From positions 62,001 through 126,000 of the forward strand of contig NZ_BDBV01000024.1 of assembly GCF_001613165.1 (NCBI RefSeq): a DNA stretch of 64,000 nucleotides, written 5' to 3'. Position numbers and translations under genes: made by a program. Positions 10,199 through 20,918 of the stretch are shown here, one piece after another (position 1 is the stretch's first letter; every line of letters starts with the position of its first letter). Below the pieces are notes generated by a model that searched no databases, was not told where the DNA came from, and worked only from the letters and a program-made list of their open reading frames with translations. Source of the stretch: Nocardia mexicana NBRC 108244. Lineage in GTDB: Bacteria > Actinomycetota > Actinomycetes > Mycobacteriales > Mycobacteriaceae.

Positions 10199-11118
10199 CA
10201 GCCGCGGCAGATTCTGCGATTTCGATTGCGGCCCTGACGAAAACGTTCGGGCGGACGAAGGCTCTGGACAACCTGGACCTGACCGTGCGGGCCGGGGAGG
10301 TACACGGTTTCCTCGGCCCGAACGGCTCGGGCAAGACGACTACGATCCGGATTCTGCTCGGCCTGCTCCGGGCCGATTCCGGCGCGATGCGCGTGCTGGG
10401 CCGCGATCCGTGGCTCGACGCCGTCGAACTGCACGCCCACCTGGCGTACGTGCCGGGGGAGGTCACGCTCTGGCCCGGTATCACAGGCGGCGAGATCATC
10501 GATCTGATGGGGCGGCTGCGTGGCGGTGTGGATCGCCGCCGCCGCGCCGAACTGCTGGAACGATTCGACCTCGATCCACATCAGAAGGCCCGCGCGTATT
10601 CGAAGGGCAACCGGCAGAAGGTGGCCCTGGTCGCGGCGCTGGCCTCGGACGCCGAGCTGTTGTTGCTGGACGAGCCCACGGTCGGCCTGGACCCGCTGAA
10701 GGAGGCCGAATTCCAGCGCTGCGTAAAGGAATTGACCTACGACGGCCGGACGGTGCTGCTGTCCAGCCATATCCTCGGCGAGGTCGAGGCGCTGTGCGAC
10801 CGAGTGAGCATCATCCGGCACGGGCGCACCGTGGAAACCGGCACCCTCACCGAGCTGCGTCATCTCACTCGCACCACTATTACGGTGGAAACCGTCCGTC
10901 CCGCAACGAATCTGGGGGATATGGCGGGTGTGCACGACCTCGTCCAGGACGGCTTGCACGCCCGGTTCGACGCGGATACCGCCGCCCTGGACACGGTGTT
11001 GCGCACGATAGCCGCGCTCGGTGTGCGCAACCTCACCAGCACTCCGCCGACGCTGGAGGACATCTTCCTGCGTCACTACGGCCCCGAGGCGGTCGCGGCG
11101 GTGGGGGAGACATCGTGA
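10195..11118 (+). CDS. ABC exporter ATP-binding subunit (Rv1218c/tetronasin type)
   Basis: 307 residues. Walker A is [10 protein letters not shown] (about residue 41), the signature is [11 protein letters not shown] instead of the standard LSGGQ, and Walker B is [13 protein letters not shown], followed by the H-loop in SSHIL. The DrrA-like C-terminal extension ends around [10 protein letters not shown]. The KGNRQK signature is typical of the subfamily including Rv1218c and the TnrB2 tetronasin exporter. The start codon overlaps the stop of the hibernation factor gene and the stop overlaps the next start. The three genes are therefore one transcriptional unit. The cargo is unknown; a hydrophobic compound is plausible. 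Confidence 0.9.
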   Translation: MTAAADSAISIAALTKTFGRTKALDNLDLTVRAGEVHGFLGPNGSGKTTTIRILLGLLRADSGAMRVLGRDPWLDAVELHAHLAYVPGEVTLWPGITGGEIIDLMGRLRGGVDRRRRAELLERFDLDPHQKARAYSKGNRQKVALVAALASDAELLLLDEPTVGLDPLKEAEFQRCVKELTYDGRTVLLSSHILGEVEALCDRVSIIRHGRTVETGTLTELRHLTRTTITVETVRPATNLGDMAGVHDLVQDGLHARFDADTAALDTVLRTIAALGVRNLTSTPPTLEDIFLRHYGPEAVAAVGETS

Positions 11119-12737
11119 GCGTCGGAGTCGCCGGTGCGCGAAAGGCGCTGGGCGACAACATGACGGGCGGGGGCGCGCTGCTGCGGTTCGCATTGCGGCG
11201 CGAACGGCTCACCCTGCCCTGGTGGTTGCTCGGAACGGCCCTGCTGCTGGGTTTTCAATCCGTCAGCAGTCAGGGCTTGTACGACACCCCGGCCAAGCTG
11301 GCGCGGCTGCGCGAGACCATGACCGGGAACGCGGCCGCCGTGGCGATGGGCGGACCGACTCGACTGCTGGAGACGATCGGTGGCGAGGTCCTGTTCGAGA
11401 TCTTCGCCTACCTCGCGATCGTGGTGGCGCTGATGAACATGTTCGTCATCGGCAGGCACACCCGCACCGACGAGGAGACGGGGCGGGCGGAATTGATCCG
11501 CTCGGCGCGGGTCGGTCGCCGGGCCGCGGCGGTGGCCGCACTCGGCCTCGCCGGAATCGCCGACGTCGCCGTGGCCCTGGTGGTGTTCGCCACGGCCGTG
11601 GCAACCGGGCTGCCGGTGGGCGGGTCGGCGTTGCTCGGGGCGGCGGTCGCCGGTATCGGTATCACCTTCGCATCGCTCACGACGGTCGCGGCTCAGATAT
11701 TCGAGAATCCGCGCAGCGTGTACGGTTCCGTAGCGCTCGCCCTCGCCGCCGCGTATGTGGTGCGTGCCGTGGGCGACGTCGGCAGCGGCGCGGTCTCGTG
11801 GCTGTCGCCGATGGGCTGGGGGCAGCGGACCTATCCGTATGTGGCCGACCGATGGTGGCCGCTCCTGCTGTTCGCCGGCGCCAGCGTGATACTCGTGGCG
11901 ATCGCCTTCGCGCTGCTGGAACGCCGGGACTTCGGGGCGGGCCTGCTGGGATACCGTTCGGGGCGCGCCGACGCGTCGTGGGCGCTCGCTTCCCCGGCGG
12001 GCCTGGCGTGGCGGTTGCAGCGGGGCGCGCTGCTCGGCTGGGGGACAGGCGTTTTCGCGCTCGGAATCGCGTACGGTTCCTTCGCCGACAGCATCCAGGA
12101 GTATCTGGCCGACAATCCGGAGATCGCCCAGTACCTGCCGGGCGGTGCGGCACGCGCGGTCGATTCGTATCTGGCGCTGACGATTACGATCGCGGCACTG
12201 CTGGCGGCCGCCTGCGGGATCACCTGTGTGCTGCGGGCGCGCGCCGAGGAGACCGCGGGCCGCGCGGAATCCGTGCTGGCCGGTCCGGTCGGCCGTTCCG
12301 CCTGGCTCGCAAGCCATCTGGGCACGGCGCTGCTCGGCAGTGCGGCCGTCCTGGCGGTGGGCGGATTCGGTGAGGGGCTGTCGCACGGCCTGACGGTCGG
12401 CGATCCGGGGCAACTGCTGCGGGTGACGGGTGCGGCGCTGGTTTACCTTCCCGCGGTATGGGTCGTGGTCGCCGTTGCCGCCCTGGTGTTCGGCTGGCTC
12501 CCGGCGGCGGCAGCGCCGGTGGCATGGTCGGCGTTCGCCTACTGCGTCGTCGCGGTGCTGTTCGCCGACTCCTTCGATCTCCCCGCCTGGTTCGACGACG
12601 GCTCCCCGTTCGAGCACACCCCGCAGGCGCCGCTCGAAACCGTCACGGCCGCACCACTGCTCGTCCTGGTCGCGCTGGCGGCCGCGGGCCTGCTTGCGGG
12701 CGCGCTCGGGCTGCGCCGTCGCGACATCGGCTACTGA
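11115..12737 (+). CDS. ABC exporter membrane subunit (Rv1217c/tetronasin type)
   Basis: 540 residues from the GTG at 11115, which overlaps the ATPase stop; an ATG at 11160 is an alternative. There are about 12 hydrophobic segments in two similar halves. [14 protein letters not shown] is near the N-terminus, [16 protein letters not shown] is a cytoplasmic loop typical of this family, and [17 protein letters not shown] is its counterpart in the second half. This two-fold layout matches Rv1217c (548 aa), the permease of a multidrug/tetronasin-type exporter. It pairs with the ATPase just upstream. Confidence 0.88.
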   Translation: MSVGVAGARKALGDNMTGGGALLRFALRRERLTLPWWLLGTALLLGFQSVSSQGLYDTPAKLARLRETMTGNAAAVAMGGPTRLLETIGGEVLFEIFAYLAIVVALMNMFVIGRHTRTDEETGRAELIRSARVGRRAAAVAALGLAGIADVAVALVVFATAVATGLPVGGSALLGAAVAGIGITFASLTTVAAQIFENPRSVYGSVALALAAAYVVRAVGDVGSGAVSWLSPMGWGQRTYPYVADRWWPLLLFAGASVILVAIAFALLERRDFGAGLLGYRSGRADASWALASPAGLAWRLQRGALLGWGTGVFALGIAYGSFADSIQEYLADNPEIAQYLPGGAARAVDSYLALTITIAALLAAACGITCVLRARAEETAGRAESVLAGPVGRSAWLASHLGTALLGSAAVLAVGGFGEGLSHGLTVGDPGQLLRVTGAALVYLPAVWVVVAVAALVFGWLPAAAAPVAWSAFAYCVVAVLFADSFDLPAWFDDGSPFEHTPQAPLETVTAAPLLVLVALAAAGLLAGALGLRRRDIGY

Positions 12738-12757
12738 CATCCGACGGCCTGCCGGGT

Positions 12758-12775
12758 GGTGACTTTCGGCCGTCT
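12758..12775 (+). promoter_or_regulatory. DosR-box-like site upstream of second nitroreductase
   Basis: GGTGACTTTCGGCCGTC is one of the better matches to the box (GNGACTTTCGGCC). It is placed about 135 bp before the ATG at 12908. Confidence 0.5.
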
Positions 12776-12907
12776 CGGGCGTGGCGGCGGCGCGCGATGC
12801 TGGATGTCATACGAACCGGAAAACGGAGGCGGTGGGAACCGAGGGCGACTGCGGGACCGCCGACGGACCCTGACCACGGCCGGGGGAATCGTGAAGGAGG
12901 ACCGACG

Positions 12908-13879
12908 ATGTCGAGCACGCATCCCGACCGCGGTACCGTGCACGCCGCGCTGGCTTCGGCGGTACGGGCGCCCTCGGTGCACAACACCCAGCCTTGGCTG
13001 TGGAGAGTGGGCGACACCACCGTGCACTTGTACGCCGACACCAGTCGGGGCTTGCCCTACACCGACCCCGACCAGCGGGATCTGGTGTTGAGCTGCGGAG
13101 CGGCACTGCATCACTTCCGGGCGGCGGCGCGGGTGTTCGGCTGGGAGACATCGGTGCATCGGCTGCCGAATCCGGCGGACCAGGACCACCTGGCGGCCAT
13201 CGAATTTCGTGCGAGCGGACCGACGCCCGAGGCGGTTCGCCTGGCGCGGGCGATTACCCAGCGCCGGACGGATCGGCGCCGCTATACCTCGTGGGAAGTG
13301 GCCGACGCACACGTCGCGGCGATGGCCGCCGCCGGCGCCGCGAACGGCGCCCTGGTGCGGAGAGTGGCGGACGGCCGCGAGCGAGCACAATTGTTGCGCG
13401 CGTTCGAGCAGGCGGCCTGGGAACATGCCCGGGACTTTTCATACGGCGCCGAGTTGGCGCAATGGAGCGGGCGGCACGCGACGCCGGAGGGTGTACCCGC
13501 CCGCAGCACGGTCGCCGCCGAGGACGCGACGGTGCGGCCGTTCTCGAATCCCGGTCTGCCGCAGGCAGTCATCCATGACATCGACGCGGTCGACTGCCTG
13601 CTGATGGTGAGCACCACCGGCGACGATCGGATATCGCGGCTACGTGCGGGCGAGGCGGCGGGCGCGGTGCTGGTGACCGCGACCACCCTGGGCTTGGCGA
13701 CCTGCCCGCTGACCGAACCGCTCGAGCTGCCCGCCACCCGGGACCGGATCCGCACCGGCGTCCTGGACGACAGCGCGTTCCCGCAGATGATCATCCGGGT
13801 CGGCTGGGCCGCAAGCAGTTCCGGACCTGTTCCGGAGACGCCGCGGCGCGCCCTCGCCGAGGTTGTCCGCCCACTGTGA
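12908..13879 (+). CDS. Acg-family nitroreductase-fold protein, second copy
   Basis: 323 residues with the family hallmarks: RAPSVHNTQPWLW near the N-terminus, LSCGAALHHFR, QRRTDRRRYTSW and the C-terminal GLATCPLTEPLELP. It is paralogous to the gene at 4904 but diverged throughout. A strong AAGGAGG ribosome site at 12894-12900 fixes the start. A DosR-like box lies upstream. It converges on the PRT-esterase gene with 47 bp between stops. As in M. tuberculosis, more than one Acg copy occurs in the same regulon; flavin storage or redox balancing is the likely role, but the activity is unproven. Confidence 0.88.
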   Translation: MSSTHPDRGTVHAALASAVRAPSVHNTQPWLWRVGDTTVHLYADTSRGLPYTDPDQRDLVLSCGAALHHFRAAARVFGWETSVHRLPNPADQDHLAAIEFRASGPTPEAVRLARAITQRRTDRRRYTSWEVADAHVAAMAAAGAANGALVRRVADGRERAQLLRAFEQAAWEHARDFSYGAELAQWSGRHATPEGVPARSTVAAEDATVRPFSNPGLPQAVIHDIDAVDCLLMVSTTGDDRISRLRAGEAAGAVLVTATTLGLATCPLTEPLELPATRDRIRTGVLDDSAFPQMIIRVGWAASSSGPVPETPRRALAEVVRPL

Positions 13880-13926
13880 CCGCGGACCGGTGGCGCCGAT
13901 CGGTCGTGCGGCCGCGACGCCCGGGT

Positions 13927-15942
13927 TCACAAGCCGGTGGGGTAGGTTTCCGGGGTCGTTCCCGCGCTCCAGTGGCTGGACGGCGCCAGCGGCTCCAGGG
14001 CCGTGGTGCGGTCGATGTGGATCACGGCGTCATAGCGCTCGGCCAGGCGGGAGTGGAAGTAGTGGCTCTGGCGTTCTGTGCCGGGCTGGTATATGACACC
14101 GATGGCCCGCTCCAACCGTGGCTGCCGCAGGATATCGCCGACGGCGCCCGCTGCGCCGGTCCGGATCAGGAACGAGTCGTGTCCCGTATCGTGCAGCAGT
14201 TCCTCGGAGCTGCTGGGCAGCGGTGCGCGGATGTGCTTGCGTTCGCTGTCACCGCCCCAGCTGCTCGCGGCGGTGACGGTGCCGTGGCCGGTACTGAATC
14301 CGATGATGCGGCAGTCGTCTCCGTGGCGTTCACGCACCAGCTGACCCAGCGAGAGCTGCCCCTCGGCGGCCATTTCGGTGGCGCGGGCGTCGCCCACGTG
14401 CGAGTTGTGCGCCCACACCACGATCCGTCCCGGTCGACCGTCGCGGGCGAGGTGTGAGGCGATGGCGTCGAGCGTGTCGGCCATATGCTCGTCGCGCAGA
14501 TTCCAGGAGGTGACGCGGTCTCCGAACATGGCACGGTAATAGGCCTCGGCGTCACGAACGGTCCAGGCATTGCGCAGCGCGTCGAACTGCGCCTCGCCGT
14601 CGTAGGTCAGGATGTGCTGGGCGGCATTGCGCTGCAGATCGACCAGCTGGCGCACGACCTCCGCCTGACAGGATTCACCGGCACCGAACGCGGCGGCGAA
14701 TCCGTATGCCTGCCCGTCGTTCTCGCTGGTGCGGTCGAAGCAGGCGTAGCGACGACGCGCGCGCTCGGCTGCGGCCGGATCGACCTCGTCGAGATACTCC
14801 ACGACCCGCCGCATGGACTCGTGCATGCTGTACAGATCGAGTCCGTAGAATCCGGCGGTCTTCTCCCCGGAGCGGCGCTGCGCATCGTTGTGCAGGCGCA
14901 GCCAGGCGGCGAATTCGCGGACCACGGTGTTGCGCCACATCCAGGCGGGGAACCGTTCGAATCCCTGTAGGGCCCGTCCGGGTGAGCTGTCGTGGTCGTA
15001 GCCCCGCACGAAGCGATCGACTCGATAGGCGTCCGGCCAGTCCGCCTCGGCGGCAACGGCATCGAAGCCCTTCTCGGCGATCAGCCAGCGGGTGATGGCG
15101 GCTCGCGCGGCGTAGAACTCGTGAGTGCCGTGCGAACTCTCCCCGATGAGCACGAAGCGGGCGTCACCGATCAGGTCGTCGAGGGCCTGCTCCGGTGGGA
15201 CACCGGAGGGGGCGTCGACGGCGGCCGCGCGGAGTACCGCGACGGGATCGAGTACCGCGGTGCGGGTCCCGGCTGTGGGCATCGCGAGTAGCCGCCGCAC
15301 CTCATCGTCGGTGACCTGGGCGAAATTCCAGAATGCGGCGCCGACCGCGAGGAACGGCGACGGCATGGTCGCGCATACCATGTCGTCTACGAGGGCAGCG
15401 AATTCCCGGCAGGTCGACTCGGGCGCCGCCGGGACTGCGATCACGATGCGTTTCGGCTCGCCGGCGCGAATCGCCTCGACGGCGGCGAACATTGTTGCCC
15501 CCGTGGCTAGTCCGTCGTCGACGATGATCACCGTCCGCCCGGACACGTCGACCGGCGCCCGGCCGTCGCGGTAGGCCGTCTCGCGCCGGGACAGCTCCCG
15601 GGCCTCGTCGCGTGCGACCGTGCGCACCTGTTCCGCGGTGAGGTGCAGGCCGCGGATCATGTCGTCGTTCACCACGATCCGGCCGTCGGGTGCGAGGGCC
15701 CCGATAGCGAATTCGGGGTTTCCGGGCGCGCCCAGCTTGCGCACGACAAGAGTGTCGAGTGGGGCGCCGAGCGCGGCGGCTATCTCCCATGCCACGGGGA
15801 CGCCGCCGCGCGCGAGCCCCAGTACCCGCACATCGGGGTCGCCGCGGTAGTGCTGCAGCAGTCCCGCGAGCACACGGCCGGCCTCGTTCCGATCGCGGAA
15901 GATCGGCTGGGGGGTGTCGCGAAGCACGGGTGTGGCCGTCAT
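13927..15942 (-). CDS. Phosphoribosyltransferase-erythromycin esterase fusion (Rv2030c type)
   Basis: 671 residues. The N-terminal domain (about 5-215) is a type I phosphoribosyltransferase-fold protein with the PRPP loop [14 protein letters not shown]. The C-terminal domain (about 235-665) is of the erythromycin-esterase (EreA/B-like) superfamily, with [13 protein letters not shown] carrying the His/Glu core and VAAEADWPD and [11 protein letters not shown] downstream. Rv2030c (681 aa, DosR-regulated, beside hspX) has the same fusion. Neither half has a proven substrate; macrolide resistance should not be assumed. The ATG at 15942 overlaps the stop of the Rip3-like protease gene, so the two are translationally coupled. 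Confidence 0.87.
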   Translation of the reverse strand: MTATPVLRDTPQPIFRDRNEAGRVLAGLLQHYRGDPDVRVLGLARGGVPVAWEIAAALGAPLDTLVVRKLGAPGNPEFAIGALAPDGRIVVNDDMIRGLHLTAEQVRTVARDEARELSRRETAYRDGRAPVDVSGRTVIIVDDGLATGATMFAAVEAIRAGEPKRIVIAVPAAPESTCREFAALVDDMVCATMPSPFLAVGAAFWNFAQVTDDEVRRLLAMPTAGTRTAVLDPVAVLRAAAVDAPSGVPPEQALDDLIGDARFVLIGESSHGTHEFYAARAAITRWLIAEKGFDAVAAEADWPDAYRVDRFVRGYDHDSSPGRALQGFERFPAWMWRNTVVREFAAWLRLHNDAQRRSGEKTAGFYGLDLYSMHESMRRVVEYLDEVDPAAAERARRRYACFDRTSENDGQAYGFAAAFGAGESCQAEVVRQLVDLQRNAAQHILTYDGEAQFDALRNAWTVRDAEAYYRAMFGDRVTSWNLRDEHMADTLDAIASHLARDGRPGRIVVWAHNSHVGDARATEMAAEGQLSLGQLVRERHGDDCRIIGFSTGHGTVTAASSWGGDSERKHIRAPLPSSSEELLHDTGHDSFLIRTGAAGAVGDILRQPRLERAIGVIYQPGTERQSHYFHSRLAERYDAVIHIDRTTALEPLAPSSHWSAGTTPETYPTGL

Positions 15943-17120
15943 GATGTTCCTCGGTCGGCAGACGGGTGAATTGCGTTGGACGGATGCGCTTTCGGAACCG
16001 GAAGGCCCAGTGCCGATCGATCGCACGCCGTGGTGAGGTCGGTGGCGGTCACGATTCCGATGAGGCGGCGTGACGCATCGACGACGGTGAGAGCGTCGAG
16101 CTTGGGGCGCAGCACGACCCGCGTGGCGGCGTCGGCGAGCAGTTCGTCGGGGCCGACGATGGTGCCGGACGGCAGCCCCCGGGCCACCGCGCGTATCGGG
16201 GTGGTGGGGCGGGCGGATTTCGGTACCGCCGCGAGGTCCGACCACGCGAGGACCGCGACCGGGTGGCCGTGCGTGTCGATGACCGGGAAGACCCGGTGGC
16301 CGGTATCGAGCGCGTCGGAATCCAGCAGCTGCGCGACGAGCCAGTGGGCGGGTACGGCCATCGGGTGCGAAGTCATCACGTCGCGGACCCTGGTGCCGCC
16401 CAATCGATGTCGCATCCCGGCCACGGTGAGTTCGGCGTGCGCGGCGGTCTGCAGGAACCACCCGAGCAGCATCAGCCAGGCCCCGCCGAGGTGACCGAGG
16501 GCGATGATCTCGGCGATACCGAGAATGATCAGTGCCGTGCCGAGGACCTGCCCGCTCCGGGCGGCGACAGTCGCAGCCCGCAGCCGATCGCCGGTACGCC
16601 ACCAGATCACCGCGCGCAACACCCGGCCGCCGTCCAGCGGTGCACCGGGAAGCAGATTGAACACGGCGAGAGCGATATTCGTGACCGCGAGCCACGTGAA
16701 CGCACCGGCGATCGCCCCGCCCGGGGCGGCGGATTCGGCGATCAGGGCCGGACCGAAGGCGAGGACGCCGATGGCCAGGCTGGTCGAAGGCCCGGCGATC
16801 GCGATACGGAAATCGCTGCGCGCGTCGCGCGGTTCGTCGGACAGTTCGGAGACTCCGCCCAGCAGCCACAGCACAATACGTTCGACGCGAACCCCATGGC
16901 GGGTGGCGACGATCGAATGCGCGAGCTCGTGCGCCGCGAGCGACGCGAACAGGGCGAGCGCTCCGCCGATGGCCACGGTCCAGACGACGGCGGTGCTGTC
17001 GGTGCCGCGCAGATTCGTACCGAGGACCCAGGTGAACAGCGCTATGGTGGCCAGCACCGACCAGTGTGCGCCGATCCGGATCCCGGAAATGCAGCCCAGG
17101 GGGACCGTTTCGTGCAACAT
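15939..17120 (-). CDS. rip3: Site-2-type zinc metalloprotease with CBS pair (Rip3/Rv2625c type)
   Basis: 393 residues, the same length as Rv2625c. The zinc site HELAH is at residues 64-68 within a membrane segment. The second ligand motif is [14 protein letters not shown], with Asp. Several transmembrane helices surround them. The C-terminal third (about 245-370) is a pair of CBS domains, with [12 protein letters not shown] and [13 protein letters not shown]2P proteases cut regulatory proteins inside the membrane; CBS pairs often sense adenine nucleotides. The ATG at 17120 fits the family N-terminus ([16 protein letters not shown]) better than the GTG at 17138. It overlaps the PRT-esterase start. 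Rv2625c is in the DosR regulon. Confidence 0.9.
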   Translation of the reverse strand: MLHETVPLGCISGIRIGAHWSVLATIALFTWVLGTNLRGTDSTAVVWTVAIGGALALFASLAAHELAHSIVATRHGVRVERIVLWLLGGVSELSDEPRDARSDFRIAIAGPSTSLAIGVLAFGPALIAESAAPGGAIAGAFTWLAVTNIALAVFNLLPGAPLDGGRVLRAVIWWRTGDRLRAATVAARSGQVLGTALIILGIAEIIALGHLGGAWLMLLGWFLQTAAHAELTVAGMRHRLGGTRVRDVMTSHPMAVPAHWLVAQLLDSDALDTGHRVFPVIDTHGHPVAVLAWSDLAAVPKSARPTTPIRAVARGLPSGTIVGPDELLADAATRVVLRPKLDALTVVDASRRLIGIVTATDLTTACDRSALGLPVPKAHPSNAIHPSADRGTS

Positions 17121-17138
17121 CGTTCGACGGCCTTCCAC

Positions 17139-17780
17139 TCAGCTCCGGCCGGAGCCGGTCAGTCCTTCGGACAGCAGGATGTGATGGGCCTGCTGAGCGG
17201 CGAATACCCGGCGTGTGGTGTCGTATTCGCCGCCGGGCAGTTCCTCGAGCCCGCGGGCGAGTACGGCCACCGCCTCCGACAGCGCCCGTATCCGCGATTC
17301 GAGCGCGCGGTCCGGATCGTCCGCCGCCGTGGTGCCGTCATCGTGGTACTCGACGGGTTCCACGCCCAGCAGGACACCGCGCAACCGGCTCGGCAGCACC
17401 GTGAGGACGTGATCGAGCTGGCCGGGCGAGAACAGATCGGCCAGAGCGTCCGTCACCACGCCGATCACACCGACGGCTTCGTCGCGGGAAACTCCTGCCT
17501 CCCTGGCGAACTGGTCGATGAACGAGGCGACATCGTGGGGAACGGGCACGTGGCCCGGAACCCAGCCCTCGTAGAACGTTCCGCGTAGCAGTTCCGGCAG
17601 CTGCGCGCTGAGGTGGGCGGCCGATGCGACGCCGAGCCGGTCGCGCACGGCATGCAGCCAGGCGCGCAGTACCCGATGGGCGTAATGGCGATCGTAGGTG
17701 TCGAGCGCCTCGGTCACCGCACGCACCCACTCGTGCGCGGTGTGGACGGCCGGTGCGAGCGGATCATTGTGGTACGACAT
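17139..17780 (-). CDS. DUF2267-domain protein
   Basis: 213 residues, soluble. Two DUF2267-like repeats can be read: residues ~10-75 ([48 protein letters not shown]) and ~80-135 ([36 protein letters not shown]). The domain has no established role. It is common in actinobacterial stress clusters. It sits in a minus-strand string with the flavodoxin upstream (14 bp gap) and the Rip3-like protease downstream, probably one operon driven from the promoter region at 18350-18559. Confidence 0.8.
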   Translation of the reverse strand: MSYHNDPLAPAVHTAHEWVRAVTEALDTYDRHYAHRVLRAWLHAVRDRLGVASAAHLSAQLPELLRGTFYEGWVPGHVPVPHDVASFIDQFAREAGVSRDEAVGVIGVVTDALADLFSPGQLDHVLTVLPSRLRGVLLGVEPVEYHDDGTTAADDPDRALESRIRALSEAVAVLARGLEELPGGEYDTTRRVFAAQQAHHILLSEGLTGSGRS

Positions 17781-17794
17781 GGATTTCGTCTCCC

Positions 17795-18349
17795 TCACGG
17801 GTGGATCACGGACGTCCGCGGCTGCGGCAGCCGCAGGGCGCGGGCGATTGTCTCGGTCCAGGCGGTGATCGCGGCCCAGTCCCGCAGATCGCCGTACCGG
17901 CCGCCGCCCAGCAGCCGGTGCCGCAGCCGGGCGCCGAACGAGACACCGGCGCGTTCGTAATGCCCGGCGAACGCGTGGAAATCCTTGGCGCCGACCGAAT
18001 CCCGCAGAGTGGCGATCTTCTGCGGCACCCGTCGCGCCATCCGGCGGCCGATCGGCCCGCGCAGGGCCGCGGACACTCCGACGCTGAACATCCAGACATC
18101 GCGGGCGGCGAGCGCATCCCGGTGGTCGCGGACGAATTGCCCGGCGGCGGGGAGATAGTCCATGCCGTGGACGGCGCTGCCCAGGACGACGGCGTCGAAC
18201 CGCGACAGTTCGGGAGCGTGCTCCGCGTCGGCGACCTCGACGTCGGCGCCGCGGTTGGCGAGGTCCTCGGCGATGTATTCGGCGATTTCGCGCGTCGACC
18301 CCTGCGCTGTCGCGTAGATCACGGCGATTCGAGGCTTGTTCGTCTCCAT
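17795..18349 (-). CDS. Flavodoxin-domain protein, second copy
   Basis: 184 residues. FMN loop VIYATAQGSTREIAEYI at the N-terminus, VVLGSAVHGMDYLPAAGQF for the second loop, and the shared RYGDLRDWAAI near the C-terminus. It is paralogous to the proteins at 4150 and 47800. It is the first gene of a minus-strand operon (flavodoxin, DUF2267, Rip3-like, PRT-esterase). Its promoter region contains DosR-like half sites in GGGACCAACG form. Role: electron carrier or FMN-dependent reductase, substrate unknown. Confidence 0.8.
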   Translation of the reverse strand: METNKPRIAVIYATAQGSTREIAEYIAEDLANRGADVEVADAEHAPELSRFDAVVLGSAVHGMDYLPAAGQFVRDHRDALAARDVWMFSVGVSAALRGPIGRRMARRVPQKIATLRDSVGAKDFHAFAGHYERAGVSFGARLRHRLLGGGRYGDLRDWAAITAWTETIARALRLPQPRTSVIHP

Positions 18350-18408
18350 GCCTTCGAGCCTGCGCGCGAGGAGCCGGACCGGTGAGAGGCGAGGTGCCTG
18401 ATGGCGAC

Positions 18409-18420
18409 GGGACCAACGTC
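18409..18420 (-). promoter_or_regulatory. DosR-box-like site, GGGACCAACG form
   Basis: GGGACCAACGTC matches the GGGACCAACG variant of the mycobacterial DosR site. It lies 60 bp upstream of the minus-strand flavodoxin start and is an exact inverted copy of the half site at 18464-18473. Confidence 0.5.
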
Positions 18421-18463
18421 ATCTGCGGCCGCCGCGCCCCCGAGCGGGTGCACGGCCGTCCCC

Positions 18464-18473
18464 CGTTGGTCCC
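18464..18473 (+). promoter_or_regulatory. DosR-box-like site, inverted partner
   Basis: CGTTGGTCCC is the exact inverse complement of the ten bases at 18409-18418. It sits at the head of a promoter segment that is repeated near 61154. Confidence 0.5.
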
Positions 18474-18552
18474 TGAGCTTTGGTGGCCATGTGCTCTGCC
18501 GTTCCCGGCCGCTGCTCCGCACAGTGGGGAGCGAACTCGCACCGAAGACGGA
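18467..18552 (+). repeat. Promoter/leader segment, copy 1 (similar to 61154-61242)
   Basis: The segment begins TGGTCCC, has an exact 20-base match GGTGGCCATGTGCTCTGCCG at 18482-18501, then a CGGC-GCTG-GCACAGTGG-GG pattern and GGAGAA. The same order is found at 61154-61242. Here it ends 7 bp before the start codon of the gene at 18560, so it is that gene's promoter and leader. Confidence 0.65.
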
Positions 18553-18559
18553 GAAATTC

Positions 18560-19102
18560 ATGGACAGGCTGGAACGGCGGTTGCTCTCGCTACTGGACGC
18601 GTTGCGGCAGCAACCGACGACAGGCAACGCGCGCACGGTGCGCGACGCCGTGGCGGCACTGCGGCCGACGGCGGATGCGCTGGACGCCGGGAGTTCCCGG
18701 CAGCGGCCGGTACGCAAGCTCTACGCCTACATCGACGCCGCCAGCCGGGACGCGCTGGTGGATCCGGATGCCCGTTCGCACGCGGAGTGCTGCGACATCG
18801 AGAACGGCCTGCGCGCGGCACTGGTGGCGAGCAGACGGGACTCGTCGGTGTTCGACCTGTCCTGTGTCAGGGACGACCTCGACAGACTGTCGGATCGCAT
18901 CGATGAGCTGCAGCCCGGCGAACGGGAACCGTTGCACTGCTTGCTGTCCTATGTCGACGCCCGCAACCGCGAGGCGCTGGAGCTGGCGATGCGACGCGAC
19001 TGGAGCCCGCCGAATGTGGTGCGGCGCTTCGAGATGGACCGCACCCGCGTCCGGTCCGGAGCCCGGCCGGGCTCCGTGGCGGAACCAGCACCCCCTCGAT
19101 AG
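18560..19102 (+). CDS. Hypothetical soluble protein, first gene of the acetyl-CoA operon
   Basis: 180 residues; I do not recognise a family. It is largely helical by appearance with an internal duplication: residues ~45-75 ([18 protein letters not shown]) and ~120-150 ([18 protein letters not shown]) resemble each other. The pattern, a Tyr-Ile/Val-Asp-Ala core followed by Arg-Glu/Asp-Ala-Leu, suggests two copies of a helical repeat. The start has GGAG six bases upstream. It lies 13 bp before the acyl-CoA synthetase gene and shares its promoter. The upstream segment is duplicated at 61154 near a USP gene. Confidence 0.65.
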   Translation: MDRLERRLLSLLDALRQQPTTGNARTVRDAVAALRPTADALDAGSSRQRPVRKLYAYIDAASRDALVDPDARSHAECCDIENGLRAALVASRRDSSVFDLSCVRDDLDRLSDRIDELQPGEREPLHCLLSYVDARNREALELAMRRDWSPPNVVRRFEMDRTRVRSGARPGSVAEPAPPR

Positions 19103-19115
19103 CCGGAGACGAGAC

Positions 19116-20918
19116 ATGAGCACTGTCAGCCACGACCTGCGAACCGGACCCGCCCGGTGGGAGCCGATCGACAAATCCCCGGCGGAGCGGGCCGCCGCGA
19201 ATCTGACCGACTACGAGCTGGCGCGGCGCGAATTCCGCTGGGACGCGGCGCGACTGGATCTGGCGGGGTTGCCGGGCGGGGGCGTCAACATCGCCTACGA
19301 AGCGGTGGACCGGCACTTGTACGAGAGCGGTGCGCAGGCACCGTCGCTGCGCTGGCTGGCCGCCGCCGGTGGCCGCACGACGTTGAGTTGTGCGGATCTG
19401 GTCATGCTGAGCAATCGCTTCGCGAACGTCCTGCGTCATCTCGGAGTGCGGCGCGGGGACCGGGTGTGCACGCTGCTCGGTCGCACCCCGGAGTTGTACG
19501 TCGCCGCGCTCGGCGCGTGGAAGGCGGGATGTGTCGTCTCGCCGTTGTTCTCGGCATTCGGTCCGGAGCCGGTCCGGCAGCGGCTGAGCCTTGCGAGCGC
19601 GACGACCCTGGTGACGACCGCGGCGTTCTACGAGCGGAAGGTCGCGCCGGTGCGGGACGAACTCCCCGCACTACGGCATGTGATCGTGACCGACGCGGAG
19701 ACGAACCTGCCGGGAGTGATCGAACTTCCGTTCGCGATGGCGGCGGCCGAGACCGAATTCCCGATCGTGCGTACGAGTTTCGAGGATCCGGCGCTGCTGC
19801 ACTTCACCAGCGGCACCACCGGGAAGCCGAAGGGCGCCGTGCACGCGCACGGCGCGATCGTCGCGCACCGGGCCACCGCTCGCTACGCGCTGGATCTGCG
19901 TGCGGGAGACGTGTTCTGGTGTACGGCCGATCCCGGCTGGGTGACCGGCATGTCCTACGGCGTGATCGCGCCGCTGAGCCTGGGCGCCACGGTGGTCAGC
20001 GACGAGGCGGAGTTCGATCCGCGCCGCTGGTACGACATACTCACGGCCGAGCGAGTGTCGGTGTGGTACACGGCACCGACCGCGCTGCGCATGCTCATGC
20101 GCCACGGCGACCGGTTGCCCGCGGGGACGGACCTGTCGTGCCTGCGATTCATCGCGAGCGTCGGCGAGCCGCTGAATCCGGAGGTGGTCGACTGGGGCTA
20201 CCAGGTCCTCGGCCGCCCCGTGCACGACAACTGGTGGCAGACCGAGACGGGGGCGATCATGATCGCCAATCTCGCTGCCGCACAGGTGCGTCCGGGTTCG
20301 ATGGGACGCCCGCTCCCGGGCATCGAGGCGACGGTGCTGCGGCGCGGGCCCGACGGCCGGGCGATGATCACCGACGGTGCGGTGACGCGGGCCGGTGTCG
20401 GAGAGGTGGGAGAGCTGGCGCTGCGGGCGGGGTGGCCCTCGATGTTCCGCGGCTATCTGAACGACCCGGTCCGGTACGCCAGGGCCTTCGCCGACGGGTG
20501 GTATCTCAGCGGCGATCTGGCCCGCTTCGATCGGGACGGCTACTACTGGTTCGTCGGCCGCGCCGACGATGTGATCAAATCCGCGGGCCACCTGGTCGGG
20601 CCGTTCGAGGTGGAGAGTGCGCTCATGGCACATCCGGCAGTTCTCGAGTCCGGGGTGATCGGCATACCGGACCGGGTGGCGGGCGAACTGGTGAAGGCGT
20701 TCGTGGTGCTGCGGCCCGGCTACACCCCGAGCGAGTCGCTGCGTGCCGAGATCAGCGCCTTCGGCCGCCGTGCGCTCGGGGCCGTGGCGCCCAAGCGGAT
20801 CGACTTCGCCGACAGTCTCCCGCATACGCGCAGCGGCAAGGTGATGCGACGGCTGCTGAAGGCCCGTGAACTCGGCTTGCCCGAGGGCGATCTCTCCACT
20901 CTGGAGGGAGCCTCATGA
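19116..20918 (+). CDS. acsA: Acetate-CoA ligase-like acyl-CoA synthetase (AMP-forming)
   Basis: 600 residues of the ANL superfamily. The ATP loop [17 protein letters not shown] is at about 226-242, the adenine motif around [12 protein letters not shown], the hinge region [30 protein letters not shown], and the C-terminal catalytic lysine in [11 protein letters not shown]. The WWQTETG and SGHRIGP-like [12 protein letters not shown] regions resemble B. subtilis AcsA and other short-chain synthetases. Acetate or propionate is the likely substrate. It heads an operon with PDH E1 alpha, E1 beta, E2 and an acyl carrier protein, with ATGA overlaps. It could supply acetyl-CoA from acetate when PDH is limiting, or load the carrier protein. 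Confidence 0.85.
   Translation: MSTVSHDLRTGPARWEPIDKSPAERAAANLTDYELARREFRWDAARLDLAGLPGGGVNIAYEAVDRHLYESGAQAPSLRWLAAAGGRTTLSCADLVMLSNRFANVLRHLGVRRGDRVCTLLGRTPELYVAALGAWKAGCVVSPLFSAFGPEPVRQRLSLASATTLVTTAAFYERKVAPVRDELPALRHVIVTDAETNLPGVIELPFAMAAAETEFPIVRTSFEDPALLHFTSGTTGKPKGAVHAHGAIVAHRATARYALDLRAGDVFWCTADPGWVTGMSYGVIAPLSLGATVVSDEAEFDPRRWYDILTAERVSVWYTAPTALRMLMRHGDRLPAGTDLSCLRFIASVGEPLNPEVVDWGYQVLGRPVHDNWWQTETGAIMIANLAAAQVRPGSMGRPLPGIEATVLRRGPDGRAMITDGAVTRAGVGEVGELALRAGWPSMFRGYLNDPVRYARAFADGWYLSGDLARFDRDGYYWFVGRADDVIKSAGHLVGPFEVESALMAHPAVLESGVIGIPDRVAGELVKAFVVLRPGYTPSESLRAEISAFGRRALGAVAPKRIDFADSLPHTRSGKVMRRLLKARELGLPEGDLSTLEGAS

Noticed and set aside
11076..12740. Long minus-strand frame opposite the ABC permease
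   Set aside because: Antisense shadow, Gln/Arg/His-rich and without domains.
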